A stretch of DNA of 64,000 nucleotides. Source: Alkalimonas delamerensis (GTDB lineage: Bacteria; Pseudomonadota; Gammaproteobacteria; Enterobacterales; Alteromonadaceae). The notes beneath the pieces are model-generated. The model did not search any database. It worked only from the letters and a program-made list of their open reading frames with translations, and had not been told where the DNA came from. Both the position numbers and the translations under genes were made by a program. This document shows, one piece after another, positions 53,862-63,610 of this stretch; position 1 is the first letter of the stretch; each line of letters begins with the position of its first letter. The stretch is taken from assembly GCF_030717955.1 (NCBI RefSeq), contig NZ_JAUZVY010000001.1:1-64000 (forward strand), written 5' to 3'.

Positions 53862-55205
53862 ATGGAACTGCCGGTTCTGATCAACACCATTCGTCTGGCG
53901 CTCGAGTCAGACAGCCTGTATGAGCTGCGCGAGCAGTTTGAAGACATTCACCCGGCCGATTTGGCGGCGGCTTTTAGCGAATTTGAGCCGCAGTCGGTCT
54001 GGGAGCTGCTCTCGACCTTACCCCGGGCCGAGCAGGCCGAGGTTTTTGGCTACTTGCCACCGGAAACTCAGGTGACCCTGGCGATTTCCATCAGCCGGCG
54101 CAAACTCTCGCCCATTATCCGGCAGATGTCATCGGATGAGCGGGCCGACTTGTTCAACCGTTTAACCGAAGAGCAGCAGGAAACCCTGCTACCGGCGTTG
54201 GCGCAGGCCGAGCGTGAGGACTTACGCTTGCTGTCGTCCTATGAAGAAGGCACGGCCGGTGCTGTGATGACCTCGGATTATGCGTCCTTAGCACCCGATC
54301 TGACGGTGCGAGAAGCGCTTGAAGTCTTGCGCAAGGAGGCGCCGGATAAAGAAACCATCTATCAGTCCTATGTGGTGGATAAAGAGCGCCGTTTGATCGG
54401 CGTGATTTCATTAAAAGAGCTGATCCTGGCCCCCGTCGGCATGCAGATCCACGAGCTGATGACCTACGAGCCGATTTTTGGTCAGGTCGATATGCCGCAA
54501 GAAGAAGTTTCGGTGCTGATTTCAAAGTACGACTTGCTGGCCTTGCCCATTGTCAATCAGGACATGCAATTGGTCGGTATTGTCACCTACGATGATGCGA
54601 TGGACGTAGCCGCTGAAGAAGCGACCGAGGACTTTCACAAAACCGCCACCATCGGCAAGCTGGACAGCAGCGTTAAAGATGCGGCCATCAACCTGCTGTA
54701 CCGCAAGCGGGTGGGTTGGTTGGTGTTGCTGGTCTTCGGCAATTTGTTTTCCGGGGCTGGCATTGCGTACTACGAAGACACCATCGCCAGTTACCTGGTG
54801 TTGTTGTTTTTCTTGCCTTTGCTGATCGCCAGCAGTGGTAATGCCGGTGCCCAGGCCGGTACCCTGATGGTGCGGGCGCTGGCGACCGGTGATGTTGCCC
54901 TGAAAGACTGGGGCCGGATGCTGGGGCGTGAAGTGGTGATTTCCACCTTATTGGGCGTCACCATGGCGCTGGCGGTGGCGTCCATCGGCTGGTGGCGTGG
55001 CGGCTACGACATTGCGCTGGTGGTGGCAGCGACCATGACGCTGGTGGTGATCGCTGGCAGCTTGATTGGCATGTCGCTGCCGTTTTTACTCAGCCGCTTC
55101 AACATGGACCCGGCCACCGCCAGCGGTCCACTAATTACCTCGATTGCCGATGTTGCTGGTGTGATGATTTATTTTTCCATCGCGACCTGGTATCTGGGGC
55201 TTTAG
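53862..55205 (+). CDS. mgtE: Magnesium transporter MgtE
   Basis: 447 residues: MgtE N-terminal superhelical domain (about 10-130), a CBS pair (about 140-255; MTSDYASLAPDLTVREAL and MTYEPIFGQVDMPQEEVS), and five membrane helices with NMDPATASGPLITSIADVAG, the ion-path signature. Channel-like Mg2+ uptake gated by cytoplasmic Mg2+. No Mg-sensing leader is recognised in the 290-bp upstream gap. Confidence 0.95.
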   Translation: MELPVLINTIRLALESDSLYELREQFEDIHPADLAAAFSEFEPQSVWELLSTLPRAEQAEVFGYLPPETQVTLAISISRRKLSPIIRQMSSDERADLFNRLTEEQQETLLPALAQAEREDLRLLSSYEEGTAGAVMTSDYASLAPDLTVREALEVLRKEAPDKETIYQSYVVDKERRLIGVISLKELILAPVGMQIHELMTYEPIFGQVDMPQEEVSVLISKYDLLALPIVNQDMQLVGIVTYDDAMDVAAEEATEDFHKTATIGKLDSSVKDAAINLLYRKRVGWLVLLVFGNLFSGAGIAYYEDTIASYLVLLFFLPLLIASSGNAGAQAGTLMVRALATGDVALKDWGRMLGREVVISTLLGVTMALAVASIGWWRGGYDIALVVAATMTLVVIAGSLIGMSLPFLLSRFNMDPATASGPLITSIADVAGVMIYFSIATWYLGL

Positions 55206-55210
55206 CGAGC

Positions 55211-56479
55211 CTATTCGCTGCGCAGGAGCAAGGGGATCACTGCCGGGTCGCCATCGTGCGGCGCCGGCTCCAGCCCTAAAATCTCTGTCATCACCTGATA
55301 CAAATCGACCATTCGCACCCGCTCTACCCGAGTTTGCGCTTTAAAGCTTGGACCATGAGCGATCAGCATGCCTTGCATCGCCGGCTCTTCGTTGTCGTAA
55401 CCATGGCTACCGCGAGGTTCACGGTAGGTTGGTGCATTGATCATGCCGGGCAGCCAGCTGCGCCGCACTAAAATCCAGTCAATTTCAGCCAGCACATGCA
55501 AGGGTGCAATGCGGCGGTGATTTTGGAAGTGAAAGCGCTCAGGCATCTCGGATTTACGCAGCAAGCGGGCCTGCGGTGGCAGGTTTTCTTTGAGTTGCTG
55601 GTAAATCACTTCTTTTTTCCCCTCTTTGGGGAAGATGCTTACCAGTTCGCGGGAGTAGCGCACATAGACCGCCAAGTCCGGGTCAAAGGCCTGATCGATC
55701 ACAATGTGCTGCGCCTGATTGACTTCCGCCATGCCATGATCCGAGGTAATGATTAAATCGACCTGATCCAGCAAGCCTAATGTAGTCAGCCCTGCCACCA
55801 GATGGCCGATTTCCGCATCAATATCCTGCATGGCCTGGCGCACCTGGGCCGAGTTGGGGCCATGCGCATGCCCCATCGAGTCGACATCACTGAAATACAG
55901 CGTAATGATGCGCGGGCGCTCTGCTTCAGGCAATTGCAGCCAACCAAGCACAGTTTCTACCCGCTGGCGATTTGGCGTATCGCCATCGTAGGGAAACCAG
56001 TAGCTGGGGCGTACCCCTTTAATAGGAGCCTCTGAGCCCGGAAAGAAGTAGGTCGCGGCTACCTGGCCTTGTTTTTCTGCCGTGACCCAAATTGGCTCAC
56101 CGCCCCACCAGCGGGCATTGCCCACTTCCGCGCTGTTGCTCATGGTAAAGCGGGCATCAAACTTAGGGTCGTACATGCCGTTGTCAATGACGCCATGATT
56201 TTCCGGGTGCAGGCCGGTCACCAGCGAGTAGTGATTCGGAAACGTCTTGCTGGGAAACACCGGCTGAAGCGCATCCGCCACCAGACCAGCCTGGGCCAGC
56301 GCATTCAGGTGCGGGCTGGGGTAACGCTCCAGATAACTGGGGTGGGCACCATCGATGGAGATCAAAATGATAGTTGGTGGAAGCGGTGCGGTGGTGTTGC
56401 TGGTCGGAACGCTGCTACAGGCGCTGATAAAAAGCAGCAGTGCCAGTGATAATAAGTAGTTTTTCAAAGTAATGGCCAA
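55211..56479 (-). CDS. Nucleotide pyrophosphatase/phosphodiesterase-type lipoprotein
   Basis: 422 residues with a lipobox (LFISACSS, Cys near residue 21). The alkaline-phosphatase-superfamily core is visible: ISIDGAHPSYL (first metal Asp), FPSKTFPNHYSLVTGLHP (nucleophile Thr), FSDVDSMGHAHGP and TSDHGMAE. It probably hydrolyses nucleotide or phosphodiester substrates in the periplasm. Convergent with mgtE, five bases apart. Confidence 0.87.
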   Translation of the reverse strand: MAITLKNYLLSLALLLFISACSSVPTSNTTAPLPPTIILISIDGAHPSYLERYPSPHLNALAQAGLVADALQPVFPSKTFPNHYSLVTGLHPENHGVIDNGMYDPKFDARFTMSNSAEVGNARWWGGEPIWVTAEKQGQVAATYFFPGSEAPIKGVRPSYWFPYDGDTPNRQRVETVLGWLQLPEAERPRIITLYFSDVDSMGHAHGPNSAQVRQAMQDIDAEIGHLVAGLTTLGLLDQVDLIITSDHGMAEVNQAQHIVIDQAFDPDLAVYVRYSRELVSIFPKEGKKEVIYQQLKENLPPQARLLRKSEMPERFHFQNHRRIAPLHVLAEIDWILVRRSWLPGMINAPTYREPRGSHGYDNEEPAMQGMLIAHGPSFKAQTRVERVRMVDLYQVMTEILGLEPAPHDGDPAVIPLLLRSE

Positions 56480-56596
56480 ATAAAGTACTGGGGCTTACCC
56501 CAGTAAAAAAAGACAGATACTTTGATTTTAGTCGGCCAGTATGAAATTTGTAAGACAAAAACGTTTGGCCGCCTTAATTGGGGGGCCAATTACAGG

Positions 56597-57547
56597 TTAA
56601 GGACCGGCAGAGAAAGAGTTTTCAATGGCTTCATGAGCAGCGAGAATATCATCGGCGACAAAGCAAAGCTCGTTGTGAAAAGTGATCATGCTAACGATAC
56701 CTCGTTCAAGTAGCGTATCCAATGCGGGTTTGGCCGCGAAATAGTCGGCTACTTTGGCTGACAGTGTTTTAACGCTGATAATGGGGCATTGCCAGAAAAG
56801 CTGCAACAAAGGGGTATGCCAACGATCGGGTTGTATAAAAAGCAGTTTATTATTGATTTTATTGACCGTATCGCTTTCGATGGTGCTGCACTGCATGGAA
56901 AAATGCTCCTGCCAGGCTAAAAAGCCATGGAAAAAGCGCTGACCAATATCTGTATAGGCAGTGTCTCTGTGTGAATGAAGAAAGCCAATAAAATCATCCA
57001 TGCGATTGCAAGACAGTACAAACAGATAGGGGGACAGCATGTCGTGTTGATGGCGAGCACACAGGGCTTCAAACAATGCGCGGGTGGTGCGGCCGTTGCC
57101 CTCGGTAAAGGGATGAGCCAATGTCAGCCCTGCCAACAAAGTCAGTGCCTCTTTGGCGGTTGCCTGTTCCGCCCAGTGTAGACTCAGCAACTGCTGGCTT
57201 TGTGCCAGTGCTAATTCAGGCTCAGGACATTGGTAATTGTTCATCGCCCGCAGAGCTTTGAATGTCAAAGGCTTGTCGCGAAGTAGCGGGCTTGCCAGTG
57301 GACCGCGTAAGGCTGCATTGATATGGCTTAGCTGCTCCAGATCCAGTTGTTGGCTATTGGTGAGTATGCTAACGGCTGTGCTGAAGCGCTGGGTGGCTGC
57401 TGCCACCTCATCGGCTATCGCGGTCGTTGTCTCAATGCCAGAGCTGGCAATAATAAAATCGCGTCGGCTCACCTGACGGCCCCGGCGCAGCACCGGGCCA
57501 CCAGCCAGATAACGGTGAAAATAGTTCCTGTTTAGATAGCGATTCAA
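56597..57547 (-). CDS. Fic family protein
   Basis: 316 residues. The Fic motif HPFTEGNGRTTR is complete. The N-terminal ASSGIETTTA resembles the class II inhibitory (S/T)xxxE helix, though the following G/N is Thr. The C-terminal part (about 240-316) resembles a winged helix (PIISVKTLSAKVADYF). A second full Fic gene in the window, not closely similar to the one at 17.9 kb. It opens an accessory pocket up to 60.35 kb. Confidence 0.87.
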   Translation of the reverse strand: MNRYLNRNYFHRYLAGGPVLRRGRQVSRRDFIIASSGIETTTAIADEVAAATQRFSTAVSILTNSQQLDLEQLSHINAALRGPLASPLLRDKPLTFKALRAMNNYQCPEPELALAQSQQLLSLHWAEQATAKEALTLLAGLTLAHPFTEGNGRTTRALFEALCARHQHDMLSPYLFVLSCNRMDDFIGFLHSHRDTAYTDIGQRFFHGFLAWQEHFSMQCSTIESDTVNKINNKLLFIQPDRWHTPLLQLFWQCPIISVKTLSAKVADYFAAKPALDTLLERGIVSMITFHNELCFVADDILAAHEAIENSFSAGP

Positions 57548-57572
57548 GCGGGATCCTCCTGCTGGCAGCTTA

Positions 57573-59213
57573 CTACTGCGATTGGGCAGACAGGCTTAAA
57601 GCGTCTGACAACTGCATCATTTTATCGAAGCTCAAGCCAACTTGATTGGCAAATTGCAGTGGGGTCTGCCCCTGAGGATCGGTGGCATCCATATTCAGGC
57701 CATAAGGAATCAGGCTTGGGATGGCATCAATCCGCTGCTGAGCAATCAACATAAAGATGGCATAGTCCGGGATCGGCGCGTATTGCGCCAGTTGAATCAA
57801 TTGCTCGGTATTGGCATGCTGGTTCAGCATACTGATAAATAATACCTGATCAAATTCGGGGTGCGCACCGCCCAGGCTGCCATGTTTTTCCAGTAAAGCG
57901 ACCACACTGTCAGCATCACCGGCATCCACCACTTTTTGGGTATCCAGCGCCATTTGAAAAGCCAATATATCTGCTTCGCTTAGTTGATGCATGGTAGGGA
58001 GTGAGGCCAGCCAGTCCTGCATGCTTTTGGGGCTGCTGTGATCGAAAAGGGTATACTGGCTGATGTCTAACTCACCGCATTGTTGCTTTTGGACGTGTAA
58101 TTGATCAAACAGGGCATAGTAATAAGACTGCGCAGCACGCATTTGCCGCAAATAGTCTGCCTGTTCCTCCGGCATACTGCTACTCATAAGCAATTTCTCA
58201 AAGCTATCAGATAGCTGCAGTAAATCCCGATACTGATGATTGCTCCATTGATTGATTCGGCTAATGGTATGTTGGGAGTGGGCTTGCACGCCATACTTGA
58301 CTAAGAAGTCCAGCACAGCCAGTGCCTGTGTTTTTTCGTGTTGGTTGGTTGGCACTGGCAGGATATCCAGTGAGCTGTATAGATCAGCTTCAACATCGTG
58401 TGACACGCTCAGCCCACTCCACAGTTGCAGTGCGGGGTAATGCAGCAACTCGGTACTTAGGGTTACCAGGTTGTAGGTTTTGCCATTGGCCTGAAAGGTT
58501 GCATGTAAATCACCATCAAAGCGGTGAGCAAGTGTATCCAATACCAGCGGATCTTGGCGGGTCAGGGTGGCAAACACCAAGTCGGCCATTGTTACCCGCA
58601 GTCCGGCACTCAGCAACTGCTGCAAGGCGTCGGGCGTTAGTTGAGTATGTAGCATCAGGCTCGACAAAATATTCTGGCCAGCGATCATGGTGTTCTGGGT
58701 TAACTCACCTTGCTCAACCAGTTGAAAGATGGTGGCGTAGTCTGCGTTGGCTAGTGCTAACATCACTTGATAATCCACCCTTGGGGGCAGTTGTTCTGGT
58801 CTACCCTCAAAGGCAAAGTGAGTGATGTTATTGGGGGCAAAGCCGACCCGCTTGATGCGGAAATCACTGACCGAAAAACCTGCCGCATGGTAGATCGTGT
58901 TTTTTCCCTGAATGGAAATATTGGCCTGTATTAAGGAATCATACAACCTGGCTTCGGCTTGCTGCATCTCTCGATGCATCTCTGCCAGCTCAGCTTTTAA
59001 CGACTCGAAGTTTTCACAGAAAGAATCATGAACTGCCTCTTTCTGCGATGATAAAGGGGCAGTTTTAGCTGAATAAACCGCGGGATTGAGTTGCCCCTTA
59101 TATGGTACCACTGTAGCATCTTGATCTGAGGCAGTTGTTAAGTCGTGTAAGAAAACGAAAGTCACACCTATGACGGATAAGCAGCCTATCGTCCACAAAT
59201 GAGTTTTTTTCAT
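57573..59213 (-). CDS. Hypothetical membrane-anchored protein with ankyrin-like C-terminus
   Basis: About 546 residues. One N-terminal membrane helix (LWTIGCLSVIGVTFVFLHDL) suggests a periplasmic body. The segment ALANADYATIFQLVEQGELT and the final IPYGLNMDATDPQGQTPLQ look like weak ankyrin repeats. I do not recognise a family. ATG 59213 (MKKTHLW) is preferred over 59222. It lies 25 bases upstream of the Fic gene on the same strand, so the two may be co-transcribed. Confidence 0.65.
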   Translation of the reverse strand: MKKTHLWTIGCLSVIGVTFVFLHDLTTASDQDATVVPYKGQLNPAVYSAKTAPLSSQKEAVHDSFCENFESLKAELAEMHREMQQAEARLYDSLIQANISIQGKNTIYHAAGFSVSDFRIKRVGFAPNNITHFAFEGRPEQLPPRVDYQVMLALANADYATIFQLVEQGELTQNTMIAGQNILSSLMLHTQLTPDALQQLLSAGLRVTMADLVFATLTRQDPLVLDTLAHRFDGDLHATFQANGKTYNLVTLSTELLHYPALQLWSGLSVSHDVEADLYSSLDILPVPTNQHEKTQALAVLDFLVKYGVQAHSQHTISRINQWSNHQYRDLLQLSDSFEKLLMSSSMPEEQADYLRQMRAAQSYYYALFDQLHVQKQQCGELDISQYTLFDHSSPKSMQDWLASLPTMHQLSEADILAFQMALDTQKVVDAGDADSVVALLEKHGSLGGAHPEFDQVLFISMLNQHANTEQLIQLAQYAPIPDYAIFMLIAQQRIDAIPSLIPYGLNMDATDPQGQTPLQFANQVGLSFDKMMQLSDALSLSAQSQ

Positions 59214-59326
59214 GTCGTACATCCATTATCTGATGCAATGTTAAATTCTGATTGTATTGGGGGGCTGAGTGACAAGTAGCTAGCCCATACAATTGAAGGT
59301 ATTGTTTTTACCATTTGTAGAGCTTT

Positions 59327-59545
59327 CTACTTAATCATTGCTGCAGCTTTTTCGAGGTAGTAGAAGAAGCTACTTGCTGTTAGCATGATTAGAGCAAATG
59401 AGCCTATCGATGGTGAGAAAAAGCTAACTCCAATAGATCCTAAGAAATAGTACTCAAGAAAATAAATTGTGAACGTTAGCAAAGTAAGCAGTGAAATAGT
59501 AGTACGCTTCCCATTTCTAATTGTACGTTTGATTGAATCTGTCAT
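59327..59545 (-). CDS. Small membrane protein, 72 residues
   Basis: Basic start (MTDSIKRTIRNGKRTT) followed by two hydrophobic helices (ISLLTLLTFTIYFLEYYFLG and IGSFALIMLTASSFFYYLE). No family recognised. AT-rich, in the accessory pocket. The start follows AAGCGGG. Confidence 0.5.
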   Translation of the reverse strand: MTDSIKRTIRNGKRTTISLLTLLTFTIYFLEYYFLGSIGVSFFSPSIGSFALIMLTASSFFYYLEKAAAMIK

Positions 59546-59601
59546 TTCAAACCCGCTTCAAGTTATTTGTCTGATTGAAAGTAAGTTAGTTAAAGCTGTT
59601 A

Positions 59602-59635
59602 TACTGGGAAGTGACACAATAGCAGCTTCCCAGTA
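59602..59635. repeat. Perfect 10-bp hairpin between two orphan genes
   Basis: TACTGGGAAG (59602-59611) and CTTCCCAGTA (59626-59635), loop 14 bases. It is in the 151-bp gap downstream of the 213-residue exported protein gene on the minus strand; a weak terminator is possible but no T tract follows. Confidence 0.4.
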
Positions 59636-59696
59636 CATATTTACTTCATAATTTCTAGAGCAGATTATGATGCTTGTCATACACAATAATCAGCAC

Positions 59697-60335
59697 TCAT
59701 GGTATTGCAGTACATCCATATGGGCCGCAATGTCCACCGCCAGATCCACCTCCATGGGACGCAAATAGTGTACTGCATTCGTATACATGCTCATTGTATC
59801 TAATACCACAATTTCTGGCTTCCCAAAGTCCCCCCGCAGTCGCAACAGCAATACATGCTGCTACTGCTGGGGGAAATGTAAAACCAGTACACAGTGCAGT
59901 GGTCAGTACAGCTACAGAGCCGGCTAAGTACTGGCAGTGCTCTTTATCATTCCCCGCGTCCGCTATGCATCTTTCATAGCTAACAGGTCTATAATCATTT
60001 GGTGGTGTTGGCTCAGATGGCTGCGTTGGTCCAGAACCGCCACCGCCACCATCAGAATTATCATTACAACCATAGCGACATGGATCGTCCCATGGGTCAG
60101 GCCAAATTGGATCCCAGCCAGGTGGTTGTTGACCACATGTAACCATATCACCGCCCCATGGTGACTCGCATTGTTGGCTTGCATCTGCAGTATTCAATGT
60201 CAGGCGCCAACCCCAGCCAACACTAATCAATGATGATGGCTCGTTAAGTTGTTCATAGACATTGGTGTCCGGGGTATGCTCAATATTGAGCAGTAAAAGC
60301 GGTAGACACAAAGCAATCCTGCTAAGTTGTTTCAT
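59697..60335 (-). CDS. Exported Gly/Pro/Cys-rich hypothetical protein
   Basis: About 212 residues with a signal peptide (MKQLSRIALCLPLLLLNI). The mature chain is rich in Trp, Pro, Gly and Cys, with a GGGGGSG linker near the middle and many cysteines, which suggests disulfide bonds outside the cytoplasm. No family recognised. ATG 60335 is chosen because it begins the signal peptide. Confidence 0.6.
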   Translation of the reverse strand: MKQLSRIALCLPLLLLNIEHTPDTNVYEQLNEPSSLISVGWGWRLTLNTADASQQCESPWGGDMVTCGQQPPGWDPIWPDPWDDPCRYGCNDNSDGGGGGSGPTQPSEPTPPNDYRPVSYERCIADAGNDKEHCQYLAGSVAVLTTALCTGFTFPPAVAACIAVATAGGLWEARNCGIRYNEHVYECSTLFASHGGGSGGGHCGPYGCTAIP

Positions 60336-60496
60336 TGGAAGTATCCTCATGTATACTTAAAGTAGAATTATTGTGTGTTTTGCGCGCAATTTAATCATTG
60401 TTGTTAATTTTAATGATGTCAAGTTAAATTCTGTGTTTTTTCTCTTGTGTGCTAGCAGGATTGCCAGCTGGCACGAAAATCGTTACACTGCGCGCC

Positions 60497-60584
60497 TACC
60501 AGGGGGTGTGCTCGAAAGAGTGCTGAGATGCTGCTAAGCGAACCCCAAGAACCTGATCCGGATCATGCCGGCGGAGGGATGGTG
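60497..60584 (+). promoter_or_regulatory. TPP (THI-box) riboswitch
   Basis: The conserved elements occur in order: GGGGGTG, CTGAGAT, the AACCCCAAGAACCTGATC block and GGATCATGCCGGCGGAGGGA, nearly identical to the thi-box consensus. The leader of about 45 bases to the receptor ATG probably controls translation through the ribosome site CCGGAG. It marks the following genes as thiamine-regulated. Confidence 0.95.
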
Positions 60585-60628
60585 TTGCTGACTCCTTTTG
60601 CGCGGATGATCCCTTACCGGAGATCACC

Positions 60629-62707
60629 ATGCGCTGTCGTTATTCCGTTGTTGCCGCTTGTATTCTTGCCTCCTTTACCACTGTTGCCGAAGAGTCCATT
60701 GAACGTTTGGAAGTGCAGGGCGATTTTCGTCGTTTGTCGGTGCAGAACATTGCCGGCAGCATAGCGGTCGTTTCCGAGCAGGATATGGAGCGCAACTCGG
60801 CCCAGCACCTGGACGATGTGCTGCGGCAACTGGCCAATGTCAACTTTGCTGCTGGCGCTTCGCGCGCCCGCTTTGTGCAGGTACGGGGCATCGGTGAGCG
60901 CAGCGAATTTATTGATGTGATCAACCCTTCAGTCGGGGTGCTGATTGATGGCATCGACTACTCTGGTCTTGGCATCAGCAGCATTGCCCATGCCGAGCAG
61001 TTGGAAGTGTTTCGCGGTCCCGAGGCCACCCGCTTTGGCACCAACGCCATGGCCGGCATGCTGAACTTGTCTTCGAAGCAGCCGGGCTTTCAGCGCGAAG
61101 GTGCGCTCAGTGCCAGCCTGGCCAATTACAACAGCTGGCAGTTAAGTGGCATGCTCAGCGATGCCCTCAGCGAGCAGCTGGCTTATAGCCTGACGCTGGA
61201 CAAGCAAGCATCCGATGGCTTTATCGAAAACACCCACCTGGGCCGCAAAGATACCAACGACATTGACGAGCTTACGGCACGCACCCGCTTGCTGTTTCGC
61301 CAGAGCGATGCCTCGCAGTGGCAGCTGATTGGCCACTTTATTGAGCAAAACAACGGCTACGATGCCTTTTCGTTGGATAAAAACCGTACCACCTTGTCGG
61401 ATGAACCAGGTCAGGATCGGCTGCGCAGCAAAGCACTGGCGCTAAGAAACGACTACAGCGGCTTTGTCGGAGCAGACTTGATGTGGCAGCTCAGCTGGCT
61501 GAGTGCCGACTCGGATTACAGCTTTGATGAAGATTGGGCTTTTGTTGGTATCCGGCCTGGCTGGGAGTACTCAGCCTTTGATCGCTACCAGCGCACTCGT
61601 GAGCAATGGACACTGGACTACCGCCTGGTGTCGGATGAGCAAGGCCGCCTGGTTGATGCCACCGATTGGGTGCTCGGTTTTTACGTCAGTGGCCGCGATC
61701 TGACCCTGCAGCGGGATCGGCGCTCTGGCTCGCGCTTGCGTGCCTTTGACAACCGTCTGCAGCGCGATAACCTGGCGGCCTATGGCGAGACCAGTACGCC
61801 GATTTCGGCGCAAACCACTCTGGTGGTTGGTGGGCGGATCGAGCGCTATCAGGATGAATACCGTGACAGTGGTGGCATCAGCATCGATCAAAGCCATACC
61901 ATGTGGGGCGGCAAGATCAGCCTGAATTTCCAGGCCAGCGATCAGGCGATGATATACACTTTGCTGTCGCGCGGCTACAAGGTCGGTGGGGTCAATGGCG
62001 AGGCGCTGTCCAGAGCCGGTGACGATGGCCTGGAAGCCTTGCTGCAACAAGCGACCTTTAAGCCGGAAACCCTGGTCAATGCCGAGTTTGGGGTAAAAGG
62101 CGTTGCCGCCGATGGCAGTCTGGTCACCCGGGTGGCGGTCTTTCATATGTGGCGTGATGACATGCAAGTCAAAGGCTGGTTGAACCCGGATTTAGGGCCG
62201 GAGTTTGCTGGCTTTATCGACAATGCCGGTCGTGGGCGCAACTATGGCCTGGAGATGGAAAACCGGATTGTGCTGCATCCGAGCTTTACGCTGCATCTGA
62301 ATGCGGGCTTGCTGAAATCCAAACTGGGGCCTTACATCACTCAGTCCGAACTGGATATGACCGGCCGGGATCAGGCCCATGCGCCGCGCTTTACCTACCA
62401 GCTAGCGGGCGACTGGTTCTTGACGGACCAGCTCACCTTGCAAGCCAGCGTGCAGGGCAAAAGCAGCTTTTATTACTCCGATGGCCATAATGCGAAGTCT
62501 GAGAGCTCGGAGTTGGTCAATCTGCGGCTGAGCTATCAGCTTGAGCACTGGCAATTCGCTCTTTGGTTGCGCAATGCCTTTGATCAGGACTATGGTGTAC
62601 GGGGCTTTTTCTTTGGCAATGACCCGCGCGACGAGTACGCTCCCCATACCTACCAGCAGTGGGGTGAGCCGCGTCGCATTGGTTTAAGTGCCAGTTATCA
62701 ATTCTAA
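60629..62707 (+). CDS. Thiamine-regulated TonB-dependent outer-membrane receptor
   Basis: 692 residues with a signal peptide (VVAACILASFTTVAEE), a plug domain (about 35-150; NIAGSIAVVSEQDMERN and RGIGERSEF) and a 22-strand barrel ending in Phe (GLSASYQF). The riboswitch directly upstream and the thiamine-transport genes downstream point to uptake of thiamine or a precursor. It corresponds in context to the THI-box-regulated receptors of Alteromonadales (called Omr1 in some annotations; from memory). Confidence 0.9.
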   Translation: MRCRYSVVAACILASFTTVAEESIERLEVQGDFRRLSVQNIAGSIAVVSEQDMERNSAQHLDDVLRQLANVNFAAGASRARFVQVRGIGERSEFIDVINPSVGVLIDGIDYSGLGISSIAHAEQLEVFRGPEATRFGTNAMAGMLNLSSKQPGFQREGALSASLANYNSWQLSGMLSDALSEQLAYSLTLDKQASDGFIENTHLGRKDTNDIDELTARTRLLFRQSDASQWQLIGHFIEQNNGYDAFSLDKNRTTLSDEPGQDRLRSKALALRNDYSGFVGADLMWQLSWLSADSDYSFDEDWAFVGIRPGWEYSAFDRYQRTREQWTLDYRLVSDEQGRLVDATDWVLGFYVSGRDLTLQRDRRSGSRLRAFDNRLQRDNLAAYGETSTPISAQTTLVVGGRIERYQDEYRDSGGISIDQSHTMWGGKISLNFQASDQAMIYTLLSRGYKVGGVNGEALSRAGDDGLEALLQQATFKPETLVNAEFGVKGVAADGSLVTRVAVFHMWRDDMQVKGWLNPDLGPEFAGFIDNAGRGRNYGLEMENRIVLHPSFTLHLNAGLLKSKLGPYITQSELDMTGRDQAHAPRFTYQLAGDWFLTDQLTLQASVQGKSSFYYSDGHNAKSESSELVNLRLSYQLEHWQFALWLRNAFDQDYGVRGFFFGNDPRDEYAPHTYQQWGEPRRIGLSASYQF

Positions 62708-62717
62708 GGAGTGCGCC

Positions 62718-62966
62718 ATGCAACTGTCGGTAGAAATCAGCAAATACCCGTTGGCCGATGACTACATTGGCCCGATTAAGGCCTTTATTGGCCGCTTGCA
62801 GCAAGAGCCGGAACTGCACATCGTCACCAATACCATGAGCACTCAGATTTTTGGCGACTACGATGCGGTGATGGCGGCCTTGCAGCGCTGCATGCGCTGG
62901 TCGTTCGAGCAGTATGGCAAGCAGGTGTTTGTCTGCAAGTTTATTCCGGGTGATTTGCGTCCATGA
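62718..62966 (+). CDS. YkoF/MTH1187-like thiamine-binding protein
   Basis: 82 residues, MQLSVEISKYPLADDYIGPI with the conserved NTMSTQIFGDYDAVM, matching the small ferredoxin-like thiamine- or HMP-binding fold. It lacks a signal peptide and thus would act in the cytoplasm. ATG 62718 follows AAGGAG. Overlaps the pnuT-like start by four bases. Confidence 0.8.
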   Translation: MQLSVEISKYPLADDYIGPIKAFIGRLQQEPELHIVTNTMSTQIFGDYDAVMAALQRCMRWSFEQYGKQVFVCKFIPGDLRP

Positions 62967-63610
62967 TGGCTGCCTTGCAGCAGTTTTGGCAGGAATGGCA
63001 GCTGTTAACCAGCCTGGAGCTGGTTGCCATGTTGCTGGCGCTGGCTTATCTGTTGCTGGCGATGCGGCACAGCCTCTGGTGCTGGCCCGCCGCTTTAATC
63101 AGTACCTTAATCTACACCTATGTGATGTGGCAGCACCAGTTGTACTCCGAAACCCTGCTGCAACTCTATTACGCCGCCATGGCGGTCTACGGTCTGCTGC
63201 ACTGGCAACAGCTGCAGCGTCAGTTGCAGCAACCCGAGAAGGTCAAACCGGTGATTGAGTGGGGGCTGAAACAGCATTTGGGCTGGATAGGCCTGGCCGC
63301 CGGTTCTGGTCTGGTGTTGGGCTACTACATGGCCAATTACACCCAGGCCGACTTTGCCTGGCTGGACGCGCAAACCACCACCTTCAGCATTCTGACCACC
63401 TTGTTGGTAGTACGTAAAGTGCTCTCCAACTGGTTGTACTGGGTGGTGATTGATGCTGTTTGCATCTATGTTTATTTTCAGAAGGGCCTGTACTTTACCA
63501 CCGGCCTCTTTGTACTCTACACTTTCTTGGCCGTAATAGGATATCTGGCATGGCGCAGCCACTACCGGCAACAACAACCTACCAGCGAGCAGGCGCTGCA
63601 GCCTGTCTGA
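62963..63610 (+). CDS. pnuT: PnuC-family transporter, probable thiamine permease (PnuT-like)
   Basis: 215 residues of about seven membrane helices; YLLLAMRHSLWCWPAALIST and NWLYWVVIDAVCIYVYFQK are PnuC-family marks. Within a TPP-controlled operon with a receptor and binding protein, the substrate should be thiamine and not nicotinamide riboside. Start overlaps the preceding stop. Confidence 0.85.
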   Translation: MMAALQQFWQEWQLLTSLELVAMLLALAYLLLAMRHSLWCWPAALISTLIYTYVMWQHQLYSETLLQLYYAAMAVYGLLHWQQLQRQLQQPEKVKPVIEWGLKQHLGWIGLAAGSGLVLGYYMANYTQADFAWLDAQTTTFSILTTLLVVRKVLSNWLYWVVIDAVCIYVYFQKGLYFTTGLFVLYTFLAVIGYLAWRSHYRQQQPTSEQALQPV

